Below are positions 1-8,787 of a stretch of 64,000 nucleotides of DNA, piece by piece. Within the stretch, counting starts at the first letter, position 1. Each line of letters starts with the position of its first letter. The stretch comes from Thalassospira profundimaris. GTDB lineage: Bacteria > Pseudomonadota > Alphaproteobacteria > Rhodospirillales > Thalassospiraceae. The DNA is taken from the NCBI RefSeq assembly GCF_003326675.1, contig NZ_JPWF01000004.1, positions 248,001-312,000 on the forward strand, written 5' to 3'. Below the pieces are notes generated by a model. That model made no database searches and was not told where the DNA came from. It saw only the letters and a program-made list of their open reading frames with translations. The translations under genes and the position numbers were made by a program.

Positions 1-645
1 CAATCCCAGTTCCTGCATCAATTTTACCCCTGCAAATACCGGAACCGAAATCAGGAACCACAGGGCATCGCGCATGGTGCAAAGATAAAGCGACGGATGA
101 CAGACAAGGGTTTCTTCATCCTGCCAGCGATACCAGGTCGGGCGAAAACGCGGCGTATAGTTTTCATAGCGGGCAAACACAACCCCGAACCGGTCGCGCA
201 ACAACCGTTCTTCATGCCGCACCACAGACCGGAACACCCACCAGCAACCAATTGCAAAAATCAGCGCCATCATAATGCTGCCGCTTTGCGCACCTGCCCC
301 AAAGGCACCGATGATGCTGAAAACATAAAGCGGATTGCGACACATCGAATAGGGTCCGGTCATCACCAGTTCGGTCTTTTTGCGCCCGCCGATATAAAGC
401 GCACACCAGCCGCGCCCGAAAATACAAAGCACAATCGCCGCAATCCCGATCCCCTCGATCATATCGCGACCCAAGCTATCGGGCGGCAGCACAGCCTGGC
501 TTGTCACCGCCAACGCCAACAGGGCCGCAGCACCCAATCGAATGATCTGTTTGCGGCGACGCTGGATATGTTGCAAATCGTCCGAACGTGCGCGCGCAAC
601 CGCCGCCGGGCTGCCCGAACGGCCGGAAGTAACTGGCTCTGACAT
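1..645 (-). CDS. Isoprenylcysteine carboxylmethyltransferase-like membrane protein (partial, 3' end off window)
   Basis: The frame opens at an ATG at 645 and runs without a stop to the window edge, giving the first 215 residues. The N-terminus is basic and polar, followed by hydrophobic segments at about residues 38-55 and 62-85. Then comes the signature of the ICMT/phospholipid methyltransferase family: TGPYSMCRNPLYV around residues 106-118 and EERLLRDRFGVVFARYENY around 155-175. The family methylates small molecules, lipids or prenyl-cysteine at the membrane using SAM; the substrate here cannot be read. The gene lies 45 bp downstream of an AraC-type regulator on the same strand and is probably co-transcribed with it. 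Its Shine-Dalgarno (AGGA) falls in the arm of a hairpin. Residues beyond the SAM-binding core appear to continue past the edge, so the protein is longer than the minimal family member. Confidence 0.75.
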   Translation of the reverse strand, partial: MSEPVTSGRSGSPAAVARARSDDLQHIQRRRKQIIRLGAAALLALAVTSQAVLPPDSLGRDMIEGIGIAAIVLCIFGRGWCALYIGGRKKTELVMTGPYSMCRNPLYVFSIIGAFGAGAQSGSIMMALIFAIGCWWVFRSVVRHEERLLRDRFGVVFARYENYTPRFRPTWYRWQDEETLVCHPSLYLCTMRDALWFLISVPVFAGVKLMQELGL

Positions 646-653
646 GGAAAGCA

Positions 654-678
654 TCCTGTATCTGGTTGAGATACAGGA
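654..678 (-). promoter_or_regulatory. 10-bp inverted repeat that includes the ribosome-binding site of the downstream methyltransferase gene
   Basis: TCCTGTATCT (654-663) and AGATACAGGA (669-678) are perfect inverted repeats with a 5-nt loop. In the minus-strand transcript the second arm ends in AGGA, eight bases before the ATG at 645, so the folded RNA would sequester the ribosome-binding site. There is no U-tract, so it is not a standard terminator. It could also be a DNA operator for the upstream regulator. Confidence 0.5.
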
Positions 679-690
679 CTCCTAGCCCTG

Positions 691-2019
691 TCAGATGGCC
701 TCCGGCGTCCTGTGCTGCGCATCCGGTCGTTCGGATGCCATTTCGGACGCAGCCGCCGCTTCGCGCACGGCACTGGGCGTTTCGCCGGTGATTTTCTTGA
801 AGGCCAGATTAAAGGTCGACTTCGAATTGAACCCGACACTCAGCGCGATATCCAGAATGGTGCGGTCCGGCTCCAGCAACAATACCGCGCGTGCCTCGGC
901 GATGCGGGCACTGTTCACAAAATCAAAGAAGCTTTGGCCAATATGGTGGTTAAGGACATAGGACAGCTGATTGGGCGTCACGCCAACCGCACGGGCAAGC
1001 TTGGGCAAGGACACCAGCGGATCAAGCAGGATATCCCCGCGTTTATGAATGTCTTCAAGCTGTGCGGTCGTACGGGCCACCCCGTCTTCGTCAAGCAACG
1101 GACGGATAGGACCTGGCGCACCGCTCTGTCTGGCCGCCCCGACATTCTCCACCTTTTCCCCAGCTGATGCGTCGGATACCTGCGCCACGTTCCCCGGTGA
1201 CAAGGATACCGGTCCCGGACGCGGCGCGGATTGCACATGAAACCGCCCTTCTGCCTGGCTGGTGCGTTCGTCCTCGATATCCGCATCTGATGGCCAGTCG
1301 GCCATGACAAACAAGGCCGGTCTTGTTGCGATTTCATAGGTCATGGCAAACAAAACTGCGGCAAACGCTATTTCGGTGCCAAACATCTCTGTATCTCGGG
1401 GATTATACAGTTCGACGATCTTGCCAACAGCAACCGTTATAAACACAAGCGTCAAACCACCGATAATCACTGCAATCCAGCGCCGCATCGCATCCCGGTC
1501 CGCCCCAAGCTGTTCCTGTGTCTGCTGGAAGTAGCGACAGGTCACCCGCCACAACAAGGTAATATAAAGCGATATCTGCACAAAGATTGCGGTCCAGCAA
1601 AATGCCGCAATCAGTTCCCGCACATTATACCCACCACGCAAAACAATATCGCCGCCGTCATGATGGGTAATAAGCCAGGCAATCAGGTTAAAGACAATAA
1701 ACGGCAGGATGGCATGGATCCATGGATGACGTGACGGATTGCCTGATATCTCGCGGAAATAAAGATAAATGGCCGGCGCGATGACAAAGTTGATCGGCCC
1801 AAAGAACAGGTCCAGCAATACAGCAAGGCCTTCAGGAATGAATTGTTCGATCACGTCTTCGATCAGATTGCAGGCAATCGCAAAAATAAAAACCATCATC
1901 CAGCGGTTGGCACCAAATGCGCGCGCCCCTTCGGAACGTAAAATCAGACAAAGGAATATCGCCTGTATCAGTCCGACCACCGCCACGGTGATGCTTACGT
2001 AATTCATCCAACCGGTCAT
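691..2019 (-). CDS. Membrane-bound AraC-family transcriptional regulator
   Basis: The N-terminal half (to about residue 215) contains six or seven hydrophobic helices. A polar linker of roughly 110 residues follows, then a C-terminal AraC-type double helix-turn-helix at about residues 333-425. It includes SLPKLARAVGVTPNQLSYVL and the second-helix hallmark ILDIALSVGFNSKSTFNLAF. This looks like a regulator whose membrane domain senses a ligand or membrane state. I chose the ATG at 2019 because an AGGAG lies nine bases upstream; a GTG at 2058 would add 13 residues but has no good ribosome-binding site. It probably forms an operon with the methyltransferase-like gene downstream. A 7-bp inverted repeat at 2115-2140 lies in its promoter region. 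No ligand can be predicted. Confidence 0.85.
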   Translation of the reverse strand: MTGWMNYVSITVAVVGLIQAIFLCLILRSEGARAFGANRWMMVFIFAIACNLIEDVIEQFIPEGLAVLLDLFFGPINFVIAPAIYLYFREISGNPSRHPWIHAILPFIVFNLIAWLITHHDGGDIVLRGGYNVRELIAAFCWTAIFVQISLYITLLWRVTCRYFQQTQEQLGADRDAMRRWIAVIIGGLTLVFITVAVGKIVELYNPRDTEMFGTEIAFAAVLFAMTYEIATRPALFVMADWPSDADIEDERTSQAEGRFHVQSAPRPGPVSLSPGNVAQVSDASAGEKVENVGAARQSGAPGPIRPLLDEDGVARTTAQLEDIHKRGDILLDPLVSLPKLARAVGVTPNQLSYVLNHHIGQSFFDFVNSARIAEARAVLLLEPDRTILDIALSVGFNSKSTFNLAFKKITGETPSAVREAAAASEMASERPDAQHRTPEAI

Positions 2020-2114
2020 TCCGGAAAGCTCCTGATAAACTGGTATTGTTCCGGTCACATCCCAAAGATGTAATCCAACTATATCGTTTCAATAGACACA
2101 TTCGGACACAAAAG

Positions 2115-2140
2115 GCGTCCGACTATGCACAAACGGACGC
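2115..2140. promoter_or_regulatory. Candidate operator: GCGTCCG-N12-CGGACGC
   Basis: A perfect 7-bp inverted repeat with a 12-bp spacer, 96-121 bp upstream of the chosen AraC start. The 338-377 bp between the divergent AraC and PadR genes otherwise hold only the PadR promoter/operator. It could be an autoregulatory site, but only symmetry and position support it. Confidence 0.3.
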
Positions 2141-2274
2141 AGCATTCCGGGCTTTTGCGCATATTCCTGTCAGACGGCGTTGATCAGGACGATTGCGGCG
2201 CACGATTTGTAACAGACCATGCCTCTTGATCGTCCGGATAGAAACATCGTCACAAAAATTTCCATCATAATCGA

Positions 2275-2324
2275 TTGACTGTATCAGTTCGATATATGAT
2301 AGTCCGACATATATCGAACTGATA
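2275..2324 (+). promoter_or_regulatory. Promoter overlapped by a 17-bp perfect palindrome, probable PadR operator
   Basis: TATCAGTTCGATATATG (2282-2298) and its exact reverse complement (2308-2324) flank a 9-bp spacer. A TTGACT -35-like hexamer sits at 2275-2280, and a GATAGT -10-like hexamer falls at 2298-2303 after 17 bp, so the dyad covers the core promoter. PadR proteins bind inverted ATGT/ACAT-type repeats next to their own genes, and this one is 73 bp upstream of the padR start. Inference: PadR represses its own gene and the RND efflux genes until a drug-like ligand binds. Confidence 0.7.
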
Positions 2325-2396
2325 TAGCGATTTTGACACCTTCCCCCGTCAAGCCGCGATCAGTTCGGGGGAAGTTACAAGGACACAGAACGAACG

Positions 2397-2981
2397 ATGG
2401 ACGTACGCACACTTTGTCTGGGCGCTTTGATGGGCGGCGAGGCAACGGGATATGAAATCCGCAAGATGTTCGAAGATGGCACCTTCAGCCATTTTCAGAT
2501 CGCATCGCTTGGTTCCATTTACCCGGCACTGACCAAATTGACGCAAGACGGGCTTGTCACCTTTGTTGAGCACGAACAGGAAAACCGGCCGGACAAGAAG
2601 GTCTATCAATTGACCTCCGAAGGACGGCGGACATTCCTGCGTACGCTTTTGCAAACACGCCCGGCCGAGGACCGCTATCGTTCTGACATTCTGTTCATGC
2701 TAACCTTTGCCGAAGAGATGCCGATTGAATTGACCGAAGCCCTGATTGATGAATTTGCGGCCCGTCATGAATTGATGAACCAGCAGATCGATCCGGAAAA
2801 CGAGGACAAGCCAGGTGTGATCGCGACCTATGGCCGTGATGACGACGGCGCGCCACGGCCCGGCTGCTGTTTTGTTGCCGGTCTGGGACAGGCCATGTGC
2901 GAGGCAACCTTGAAATTCATCCGTGAAAACAAGCAGGGGTTGCTTGACGATCTGCGCAAATTCAAGTCGCGCAAAGACTGA
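2397..2981 (+). CDS. PadR-family transcriptional regulator
   Basis: A 194-residue protein with the PadR winged-helix domain in the first 85 residues: it starts MDVRTLCLGALMGGEATGYE, followed by the LGSIYPALTKL recognition helix and the wing KKVYQLTSEGRR. The remaining 100 residues are the helical C-terminal dimerisation arm typical of PadR-s2 members. PadR proteins repress efflux or detoxification genes and are released by phenolic or drug-like ligands. The gene is the first of a same-strand set (regulator, RND adaptor, RND pump) with 117 bp before the adaptor. A strong palindrome covers its promoter. Confidence 0.9.
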   Translation: MDVRTLCLGALMGGEATGYEIRKMFEDGTFSHFQIASLGSIYPALTKLTQDGLVTFVEHEQENRPDKKVYQLTSEGRRTFLRTLLQTRPAEDRYRSDILFMLTFAEEMPIELTEALIDEFAARHELMNQQIDPENEDKPGVIATYGRDDDGAPRPGCCFVAGLGQAMCEATLKFIRENKQGLLDDLRKFKSRKD

Positions 2982-3098
2982 TCCAGGACGAATATGGCCG
3001 GGGTTTCCCCGCAAAAACTTGAACAAACACGCATAAGACGTGCCTTTAACAAGTACCAATGACGCATTCCGACATCGGAATATTGAGGGAATAGTAAG

Positions 3099-4256
3099 AT
3101 GAATGCTTCACGCCTGATCGCAATTTTGCTGGTTTTGGGGACAGTGGTCTGGATCGGCAGCGCCTATCTCGGTGAGGATACCGCAGAGGCCGCAAACCCG
3201 TCCGAACAGCAGGTCACCGAAGAACCGGCCAAACCGCGCGCCAGTGTTCGCGCCATCACCAGCAAGGCCGTCGACCATGTCGACTATCTGCGCATTTCAG
3301 GCCGCACCGAAGCAGCCATTTCCGTCGATATTCGTTCGGAAACCGAGGCCCGCGTTACCGAGATCGGCGCGCTGAAGGGGCAAAGCGTCAAGAAGGGCGA
3401 TCTGATCGCCAAGCTTTCGGTTGATGATCGTCTTGCCCGTGTCGAAAAGGCCCGCGCCCTTGTCGCCCAGCGTGAACTTGAACATTCCGCCGCCAAAAGC
3501 CTTGCCGAAAAGAATTACCGCTCCAAGACCGGTGTGGCCCAGACGCTTGCCCTTCTTGAAGAGGCCCGTGCGGATCTGACCATTGCACGCACCGAGCTGA
3601 ACAATACCGAAATCCGGGCGCCGTTTGACGGCATCGTCGAAAATCGCCCGGCCGAAGTCGGTGATCTTCTTTCGGTCGGTGATACTGTCGCAACTCTGAT
3701 CCAGTCCGATCCGATGCTGGTGGTGGCACAGGTGCCCGAACATTCGATCAGCGCCATTGAACCGGGCCAACTGGCAAGTGTGATGCTGTATGACGGCACC
3801 CGCCACGACGGTGTGGTGCGATACACTGCACGCGTTTCGGACAACAATACCCGCACCTTCCGGGTCGAGGTCGAAATCAACAATGCCGATCTGCGCATTC
3901 CTGATGGCATGACCGCACAGTTGCAAATCCCGGTCGGCACCAAACGCGCCCATCAGGTTCTGCCATCGGTTCTGACCCTTAATGATGCAGGTGAACTTGG
4001 CGTGCGCGCCATCACCGAGGGCAACGAGGTCGCATTCCTTCCGGTCGAGCTTCAGGGTGGTTCACGTGAACGCGTCTGGATTGGCGGCCTGCCCCAGGAG
4101 TTTGAACTGATCGTGGTTGGTCATGACTGGGTCAAGGAAGGGGCGATTGTTGACGTTGTTCATCTGCAAACCGATGAAAACGGTCTTCCGATTGCACCAA
4201 GCCCGGCATTGAAAGATACCGACAGCACCACACTTTCGGAAAGAACCGCGCAATAA
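3099..4256 (+). CDS. RND efflux periplasmic adaptor (membrane fusion protein)
   Basis: 385 residues. An uncleaved or cleaved N-terminal hydrophobic segment lies at residues 5-25. It is followed by the barrel-sandwich/lipoyl half motif around 75-115 (VTEIGALKGQSVKKGDLIAKL), a helical hairpin of about 50 residues, the second lipoyl half (TEIRAPFDGIVENRPAEVGDLL) and beta-barrel plus membrane-proximal domains. This bridges an inner-membrane RND pump to an outer-membrane channel. There is no lipobox cysteine. The RBS GAGGGAATAGTAAG precedes the ATG. The pump gene follows after 23 bp, and no TolC-like channel gene is in the window, so an unlinked channel is probably used. Confidence 0.9.
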   Translation: MNASRLIAILLVLGTVVWIGSAYLGEDTAEAANPSEQQVTEEPAKPRASVRAITSKAVDHVDYLRISGRTEAAISVDIRSETEARVTEIGALKGQSVKKGDLIAKLSVDDRLARVEKARALVAQRELEHSAAKSLAEKNYRSKTGVAQTLALLEEARADLTIARTELNNTEIRAPFDGIVENRPAEVGDLLSVGDTVATLIQSDPMLVVAQVPEHSISAIEPGQLASVMLYDGTRHDGVVRYTARVSDNNTRTFRVEVEINNADLRIPDGMTAQLQIPVGTKRAHQVLPSVLTLNDAGELGVRAITEGNEVAFLPVELQGGSRERVWIGGLPQEFELIVVGHDWVKEGAIVDVVHLQTDENGLPIAPSPALKDTDSTTLSERTAQ

Positions 4257-4279
4257 GCGCGTGCATGAGGAGATAGAAA

Positions 4280-7200
4280 ATGTCCCTGATTGATCACGCG
4301 TTAAACAGGTCGCGGACCGTCATTCTGGTTCTGGTATTGCTGCTGGTGACCGGCTGGGTTGGCTATAATTCCATTCCCAAGGAAGCCGACCCGGACGTTC
4401 AGATCCCGGTTCTTTATGTCACCATGCATCACGATGGTGTCTCGCCCGAAGATGCCGAACGCCTTTTGCTGCGCCCGATGGAGCAGGAATTGCGTTCGAT
4501 CGAGGGCGTAAAGGAAATGAGTTCCCAGTCCTATCAGGACGGGGCATCGGTGACGCTTGAATTTTACTCCGATGTTCAAATCAACGAGGCCTTGGCGGAT
4601 GTCCGCGAACGGGTGGATATCGCCAAATCCGAACTGCCCGCCGATACCGACGATCCCGAAGTTCACGAAGTCAACCTGTCGCTGTTCCCGGTTCTGGTCG
4701 TAACCCTTTCGGGGGATGTGCCAGAACGTGCATTGCTGCGCATGGCGCGCGATCTGAAAGATTCCATCGAAGGCATACCCGCCGTGCTCGAGGCCAAACT
4801 GGCCGGTGACCGCGAGGAACTGGTGGAATTCGTGATTGATCCGATGAAGGTAGAGGCCTATCGCCTTAATGGTATCGACATCGTATCGCTGGTGCGCAAT
4901 TCCAACTCGCTGGTGGCAGCCGGTGCGGTTGATACCGGTACGGGTCGCTTTAACATCAAGGTGCCCGGCCTGTTTGAAACTGTGAACGACATTCTTGATA
5001 TGCCGCTGATTGTCGATGGTGATTCCGTCATCCGCTTCCGTGACATTGGCGATGTGCGCCGGACCTTTAAAGATGCGACAAGCTTTGCCCGCCTGAATGG
5101 TGAACCGGCCATCGCAATTGAAGTATCCAAGCGCGTTGGCGAAAACATCATCGAGGTTATCGATGCGATCAAGGCCACCACGGCCGAAGCCCAACAGGCG
5201 TTCCCGCCCAACCTGACCATCAGCTATTCGCAGGATAAATCATCTGACATCCGCACCATGCTGACCGACCTTCAGAACAGTGTGATCCTTGCGATCCTGC
5301 TGGTCATGGTGGTTGTCATCTGGTCGCTTGGCTGGCGGTCCGGGCTTCTGGTTGGTCTTTCGATCCCGGGATCGTTCCTGACAGCGATCCTGATCCTTTG
5401 GGCATTGGGCATGACGGTCAATATCGTCGTTCTGTTCAGTTTGATCCTTGCAGTCGGGATGCTGGTCGACGGGGCGATTGTTGTGACCGAATATGCGGAT
5501 CGTAAAATGATCGAGGGGATGCATCGTCGCGAAGCCTATCCGCTTGCGGCCAAACGCATGGCCATGCCGATCATTGCATCAACCGCAACCACGCTTGCCG
5601 CCTTCCTGCCGCTTGCCTTCTGGCCCGATATCGTCGGGGAATTCATGAAATTCCTGCCGATCACGGTTCTATTTACCCTGACCGCATCGCTTGCTATGGC
5701 CCTGATCTTTGTGCCCACGGTCGGCGCATGGTTTGGCAAACCGGGCAGTGAAAACAATGAAAGCCTCGAGGCAATTGCAGCCGACCATGCCGATGACATT
5801 CACAAGGTCAAAGGCGGAACCGGGCTTTATGTCCGTATCCTTAAAGGGTCTCTGCGTTTCTATTGGCTGATTGTACCATTGGCATTCGTCGTCCTGATTG
5901 CGGTCTGGGGCGCGTTTGGCAAACTGGGCAAGGGTGTTGAATTCTTCCCGGCTGTGGAACCGGAAGTCGCCATCGTTCAGGTGCGCGCACGCGGCAACAT
6001 GTCCTATTACGAACAGGATTACCTGCTTAAGGAAGTCGAAGACCGCATTCTGGCCCTTGATACCCATCACGAAGGTCAAAACTGGTTTGACACGGTCTAT
6101 GCCCGGTCCGGTGCAAATGCCGGGGGCAATCAGGCCGCTGCAGACGTGATTGGGACTGTTCAGCTTGAATATGCCGACTGGCAGACCCGTCCGAAGGCAA
6201 CCGAAATTGAAAAGCGCATTCTGGAAGAAACCGCCGATCTTGCCGGTATCCAGATCGAAGTTCGCGCTCAGGAAGCCGGTCCGCCGCAGGGCAAGGACAT
6301 TCAAATTCAGTTGCGTTCATTCTATCCCGAACTTCTGGATCAAACCGCCACCATGCTGGTCACCGGTTTGCAGGAAATGGGCGGAATGTATAACTTCGAA
6401 GACGGAAAATCGCCCCCGGGCATTGACTGGGAATACACGGTTGATCGTGCCCAGGCACTTAAATTCGGGGCTGATATCACCCAGATCGGCAATGTCGTCA
6501 AACTGGTAACCAACGGGATCAATTTCTCGACCTATCGTCCGGATGATTCAACCGAGGAAATCGATATTGTCGGACGCTACCCGGCCGAATACCGGTCGCT
6601 TGATGAACTTGAAAACCTTCAGATCGTGACCGACAAGGGTCTGGTGCCGCTGGCCAACTTTATTACCCGCACACCCAAACCCAAAACCGGTACGCTGACC
6701 CGTGTTGACAGCCGCCGTGCCTTGACCGTCAAGGCCGATGTTCAGGACGGGGTTCTGGTCGATACCAAACTTGGCGAGGTCAAGGCATGGATGAGCACAC
6801 TTAAAATCGATCCGCGTGTTTCGGTCGAATTCAAGGGTCAGGATGAAGAACAGAAAAAATCGGCCGAGTTCCTGATGAACGCCTTTACGGTCGCGCTTTT
6901 CATCATGTTCATCATTCTGGTCACCCAGTTCAACAGCATCTCGAGCTCGCTTCTGATCATGATCGCCATCATCATGTCGACGGCGGGTGTGTTCCTTGGC
7001 CTGATGCTGACCGGGCAAGCCTTCTCGATTGTCATGAACGGCATCGGGGTGGTTGCGCTGGCGGGTATTGTTGTGAACAACAACATCGTTCTGATCGATA
7101 CCTTTGACCGGCTTAAACACACCGCAGGCAGCATCGAAGCCGCCATCCTGCAAACCGGTGCACAGCGTTTGCGTCCGGTGATGCTGACCACGGTGACGAC

Positions 7201-7483
7201 CATTCTGGGTCTGGTGCCGATGGTACTTCAGATCAATATCGACTTTGCCGCCCGTGATGTTTCAATCGGTGCCCCCTCAACCCAGTGGTGGGTGCAGCTT
7301 TCAACATCCATCGCATTCGGTCTGGCCTTTGCGACCGCACTGACGCTGATCTTTACGCCTTGCGCACTGATGATGCGTCACAAGCTGGGTGGCAAGTTCC
7401 GTGGCCTGGGCCCTTGGGTAAAGTCGCTTACTTCTAGCCGGTTTGGACGCCGCAACAATAATCCGTCCGGCCCGACCGCCTGA
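4280..7483 (+). CDS. RND-family efflux pump permease (AcrB/MexB-type)
   Basis: 1067 residues, normal for the family. The layout is classical: TM1 at about 13-30, a large periplasmic porter domain, TM2-6 (about 335-480), a second TM at about 535, a second porter domain, and TM8-12 (about 865-1030). Diagnostic strings include GMLVDGAIVVTEYADRK in TM4, with the proton-relay aspartate, and GIVVNNNIVLIDTFDR in the second half. A trimeric proton-driven exporter of hydrophobic compounds is expected. The sequence type resembles the divergent RND branch paired with non-lipoprotein adaptors. Substrate is unknown. A strong terminator follows 46 bp after the stop, ending the PadR-adaptor-pump unit. Confidence 0.93.
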   Translation: MSLIDHALNRSRTVILVLVLLLVTGWVGYNSIPKEADPDVQIPVLYVTMHHDGVSPEDAERLLLRPMEQELRSIEGVKEMSSQSYQDGASVTLEFYSDVQINEALADVRERVDIAKSELPADTDDPEVHEVNLSLFPVLVVTLSGDVPERALLRMARDLKDSIEGIPAVLEAKLAGDREELVEFVIDPMKVEAYRLNGIDIVSLVRNSNSLVAAGAVDTGTGRFNIKVPGLFETVNDILDMPLIVDGDSVIRFRDIGDVRRTFKDATSFARLNGEPAIAIEVSKRVGENIIEVIDAIKATTAEAQQAFPPNLTISYSQDKSSDIRTMLTDLQNSVILAILLVMVVVIWSLGWRSGLLVGLSIPGSFLTAILILWALGMTVNIVVLFSLILAVGMLVDGAIVVTEYADRKMIEGMHRREAYPLAAKRMAMPIIASTATTLAAFLPLAFWPDIVGEFMKFLPITVLFTLTASLAMALIFVPTVGAWFGKPGSENNESLEAIAADHADDIHKVKGGTGLYVRILKGSLRFYWLIVPLAFVVLIAVWGAFGKLGKGVEFFPAVEPEVAIVQVRARGNMSYYEQDYLLKEVEDRILALDTHHEGQNWFDTVYARSGANAGGNQAAADVIGTVQLEYADWQTRPKATEIEKRILEETADLAGIQIEVRAQEAGPPQGKDIQIQLRSFYPELLDQTATMLVTGLQEMGGMYNFEDGKSPPGIDWEYTVDRAQALKFGADITQIGNVVKLVTNGINFSTYRPDDSTEEIDIVGRYPAEYRSLDELENLQIVTDKGLVPLANFITRTPKPKTGTLTRVDSRRALTVKADVQDGVLVDTKLGEVKAWMSTLKIDPRVSVEFKGQDEEQKKSAEFLMNAFTVALFIMFIILVTQFNSISSSLLIMIAIIMSTAGVFLGLMLTGQAFSIVMNGIGVVALAGIVVNNNIVLIDTFDRLKHTAGSIEAAILQTGAQRLRPVMLTTVTTILGLVPMVLQINIDFAARDVSIGAPSTQWWVQLSTSIAFGLAFATALTLIFTPCALMMRHKLGGKFRGLGPWVKSLTSSRFGRRNNNPSGPTA

Positions 7484-7529
7484 ACAGAATAGCCGCGCGA
7501 CTTTTTCCCCCGACCCCGCCGCGCGGTTA

Positions 7530-7569
7530 CACCGGCCCCCTTCCCCGGGGGCCGGTGCTTTGTTTTTTG
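7530..7569 (+). terminator. Rho-independent terminator of the RND operon
   Basis: CACCGGCCCCC (7530-7540) pairs perfectly over 11 bp with GGGGGCCGGTG (7547-7557) around a 6-nt loop, followed by a T-rich run (CTTTGTTTTTT). Confidence 0.9.
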
Positions 7570-7582
7570 GGGGACTTTTTGG

Positions 7583-7854
7583 ACTAAAGCATATTGCCTT
7601 AAATCTGATCCACTTTGCCGGAGGCATCATTTTGTCCGGCAAGGAAAGGGTTGCAGAGCGTAGCGGGGCTACGGTCAAGAACCTTGACGCTGCGGAGCAA
7701 AATGAGGCCCCGGCCCGAAGGGTTTGATTTTGGCGGCCTTTGGCGACGTTACATCGCTTGAACGATGCCCCGCATCGTCCTGTGCGCTGTGCCTTGCCAA
7801 ATGACACGCCAAAAACAAACAAAGTGAACCAGATTAAAGGCAATATGCTTTAGT
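7583..7854. mobile_element. MITE-like element, 272 bp, with 35-bp imperfect terminal inverted repeats
   Basis: The left end (7583-7617, beginning ACTAAAGCATATTGCC) and the right end (7820-7854) are inverted copies matching at 32 of 35 positions. The interior carries no real gene but is highly structured; one example is the CGTAG/CTACG hairpin. It reads as the kind of intergenic repeat that produces small spurious open frames in many proteobacteria (recollection, not searched). TA dinucleotides at 7585-7586 and 7851-7852 would fit the TA target duplication of IS630/mariner-mobilised MITEs. The right end overlaps and supplies the stop codon of the neighbouring binding-protein gene. No transposase is nearby. 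Confidence 0.7.
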
Positions 7855-8629
7855 TTGTTCTGGTCACCGCACTCATTGCCCAGATGCGATCATAACTGCC
7901 ATCTGCTTTCAGGCTTTCCAGGGCTGTGCGCAATCGGGTGACAATCGCGTCATCGGTAGACAAACTTGCCGCCAGATAAAGGTCGCTTGAAAGTTCCGGA
8001 ATGCTGGCAACAACTTGCAGACGCTGACTGTCTTCGCCCAGCATCCGCACACGATAAGGCAAAGACAGCGCATCACCGGCAATCAGTTTTGCCCGGTTGG
8101 CAAACAACATGCGGATGGTTGCCTCGGCCGAGGGGACCATCTCGATGTCAAAGCCCGCATTTTCAAGATATTGCGCCTTTACGTCGCGCAACTGCCCGGC
8201 CACGTGATAGCTGCTTAATTCACGCCAGTTTTCGGTTTCCGGCACGCCTGATCCGGCAATTGAAAACAGCCGGACGTGATACGGCGCCACCGTACCGATC
8301 CACTTGAACTGCATTTCACGATCAGGACGACGTGCGATGCTAAAGATCAGGGTATCGGGATTTTCAATTGCAGTCGCATAGGCACGCGCCCACGGTTCGA
8401 CCATGATCTCGCAATCCATGGCGCTTGTCATGCAAACCTGATTGATCACGTCAACGGCCGGGCCATATGCCTTGTGGGTATCTTCATCATAGATCACATA
8501 GGGCGGAAATGGCGTGGTCATCACCCGAATGTCGGCCGCCCCCGCAGCACAGGGGAACAACGCGCCAAAACAGATCGCCAATCGGGCAGCCGTTCGCCCG
8601 ATCACCACCCGAAATTGTTTATCTGCCAT
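7850..8629 (-). CDS. Periplasmic solute-binding protein, amino-acid-binding (SBP_bac_3) type, orphan
   Basis: 259 residues with a signal peptide (basic start, hydrophobic stretch to about residue 31, AAGAAD cleavage region). The fold follows the bacterial extracellular solute-binding family 3: it opens with IRVMTTPFPPYVIYDE, has the EPWARAYATAIENPDTLIFS lobe and ends with a small helical tail. There is no permease or ATPase nearby, so it may act as a sensor subunit or work with an unlinked importer. RBS GAGG precedes the ATG at 8629. The last codons and the TAA lie at and inside the end of the MITE-like element, so insertion may have reset the C-terminus. The gene is divergent from three related binding-protein paralogues. 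Confidence 0.8.
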   Translation of the reverse strand: MADKQFRVVIGRTAARLAICFGALFPCAAGAADIRVMTTPFPPYVIYDEDTHKAYGPAVDVINQVCMTSAMDCEIMVEPWARAYATAIENPDTLIFSIARRPDREMQFKWIGTVAPYHVRLFSIAGSGVPETENWRELSSYHVAGQLRDVKAQYLENAGFDIEMVPSAEATIRMLFANRAKLIAGDALSLPYRVRMLGEDSQRLQVVASIPELSSDLYLAASLSTDDAIVTRLRTALESLKADGSYDRIWAMSAVTRTN

Positions 8630-8787
8630 TACCCAACCTCGTTGATATGTTCTTACAGAGTAGATGTTGATTATATTGGGCGGATCAAGGTTTCAGGGCT
8701 TTCAAATACACACTTTGCTAACAATGTGACCTGTATCGTTGAGGAAGATAAAAACAAAAAATCTTCTATCGGGAACAGGGAATCAAA

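Noticed and set aside
97..642. Open frame of about 180 codons on the plus strand
   Set aside because: Lies antisense to the better-supported methyltransferase-like gene, and no family motif is visible.
2275..2324. Reading the padR palindrome as a rho-independent terminator of an upstream gene
   Set aside because: No gene is transcribed into it from upstream, the stem is AT-rich, and a -35/-10 pair overlaps it.
7301..7843. 180-codon minus-strand frame covering the MITE-like element
   Set aside because: It runs through the RND pump end, a terminator and the element. Typical spurious translation of a structured repeat.
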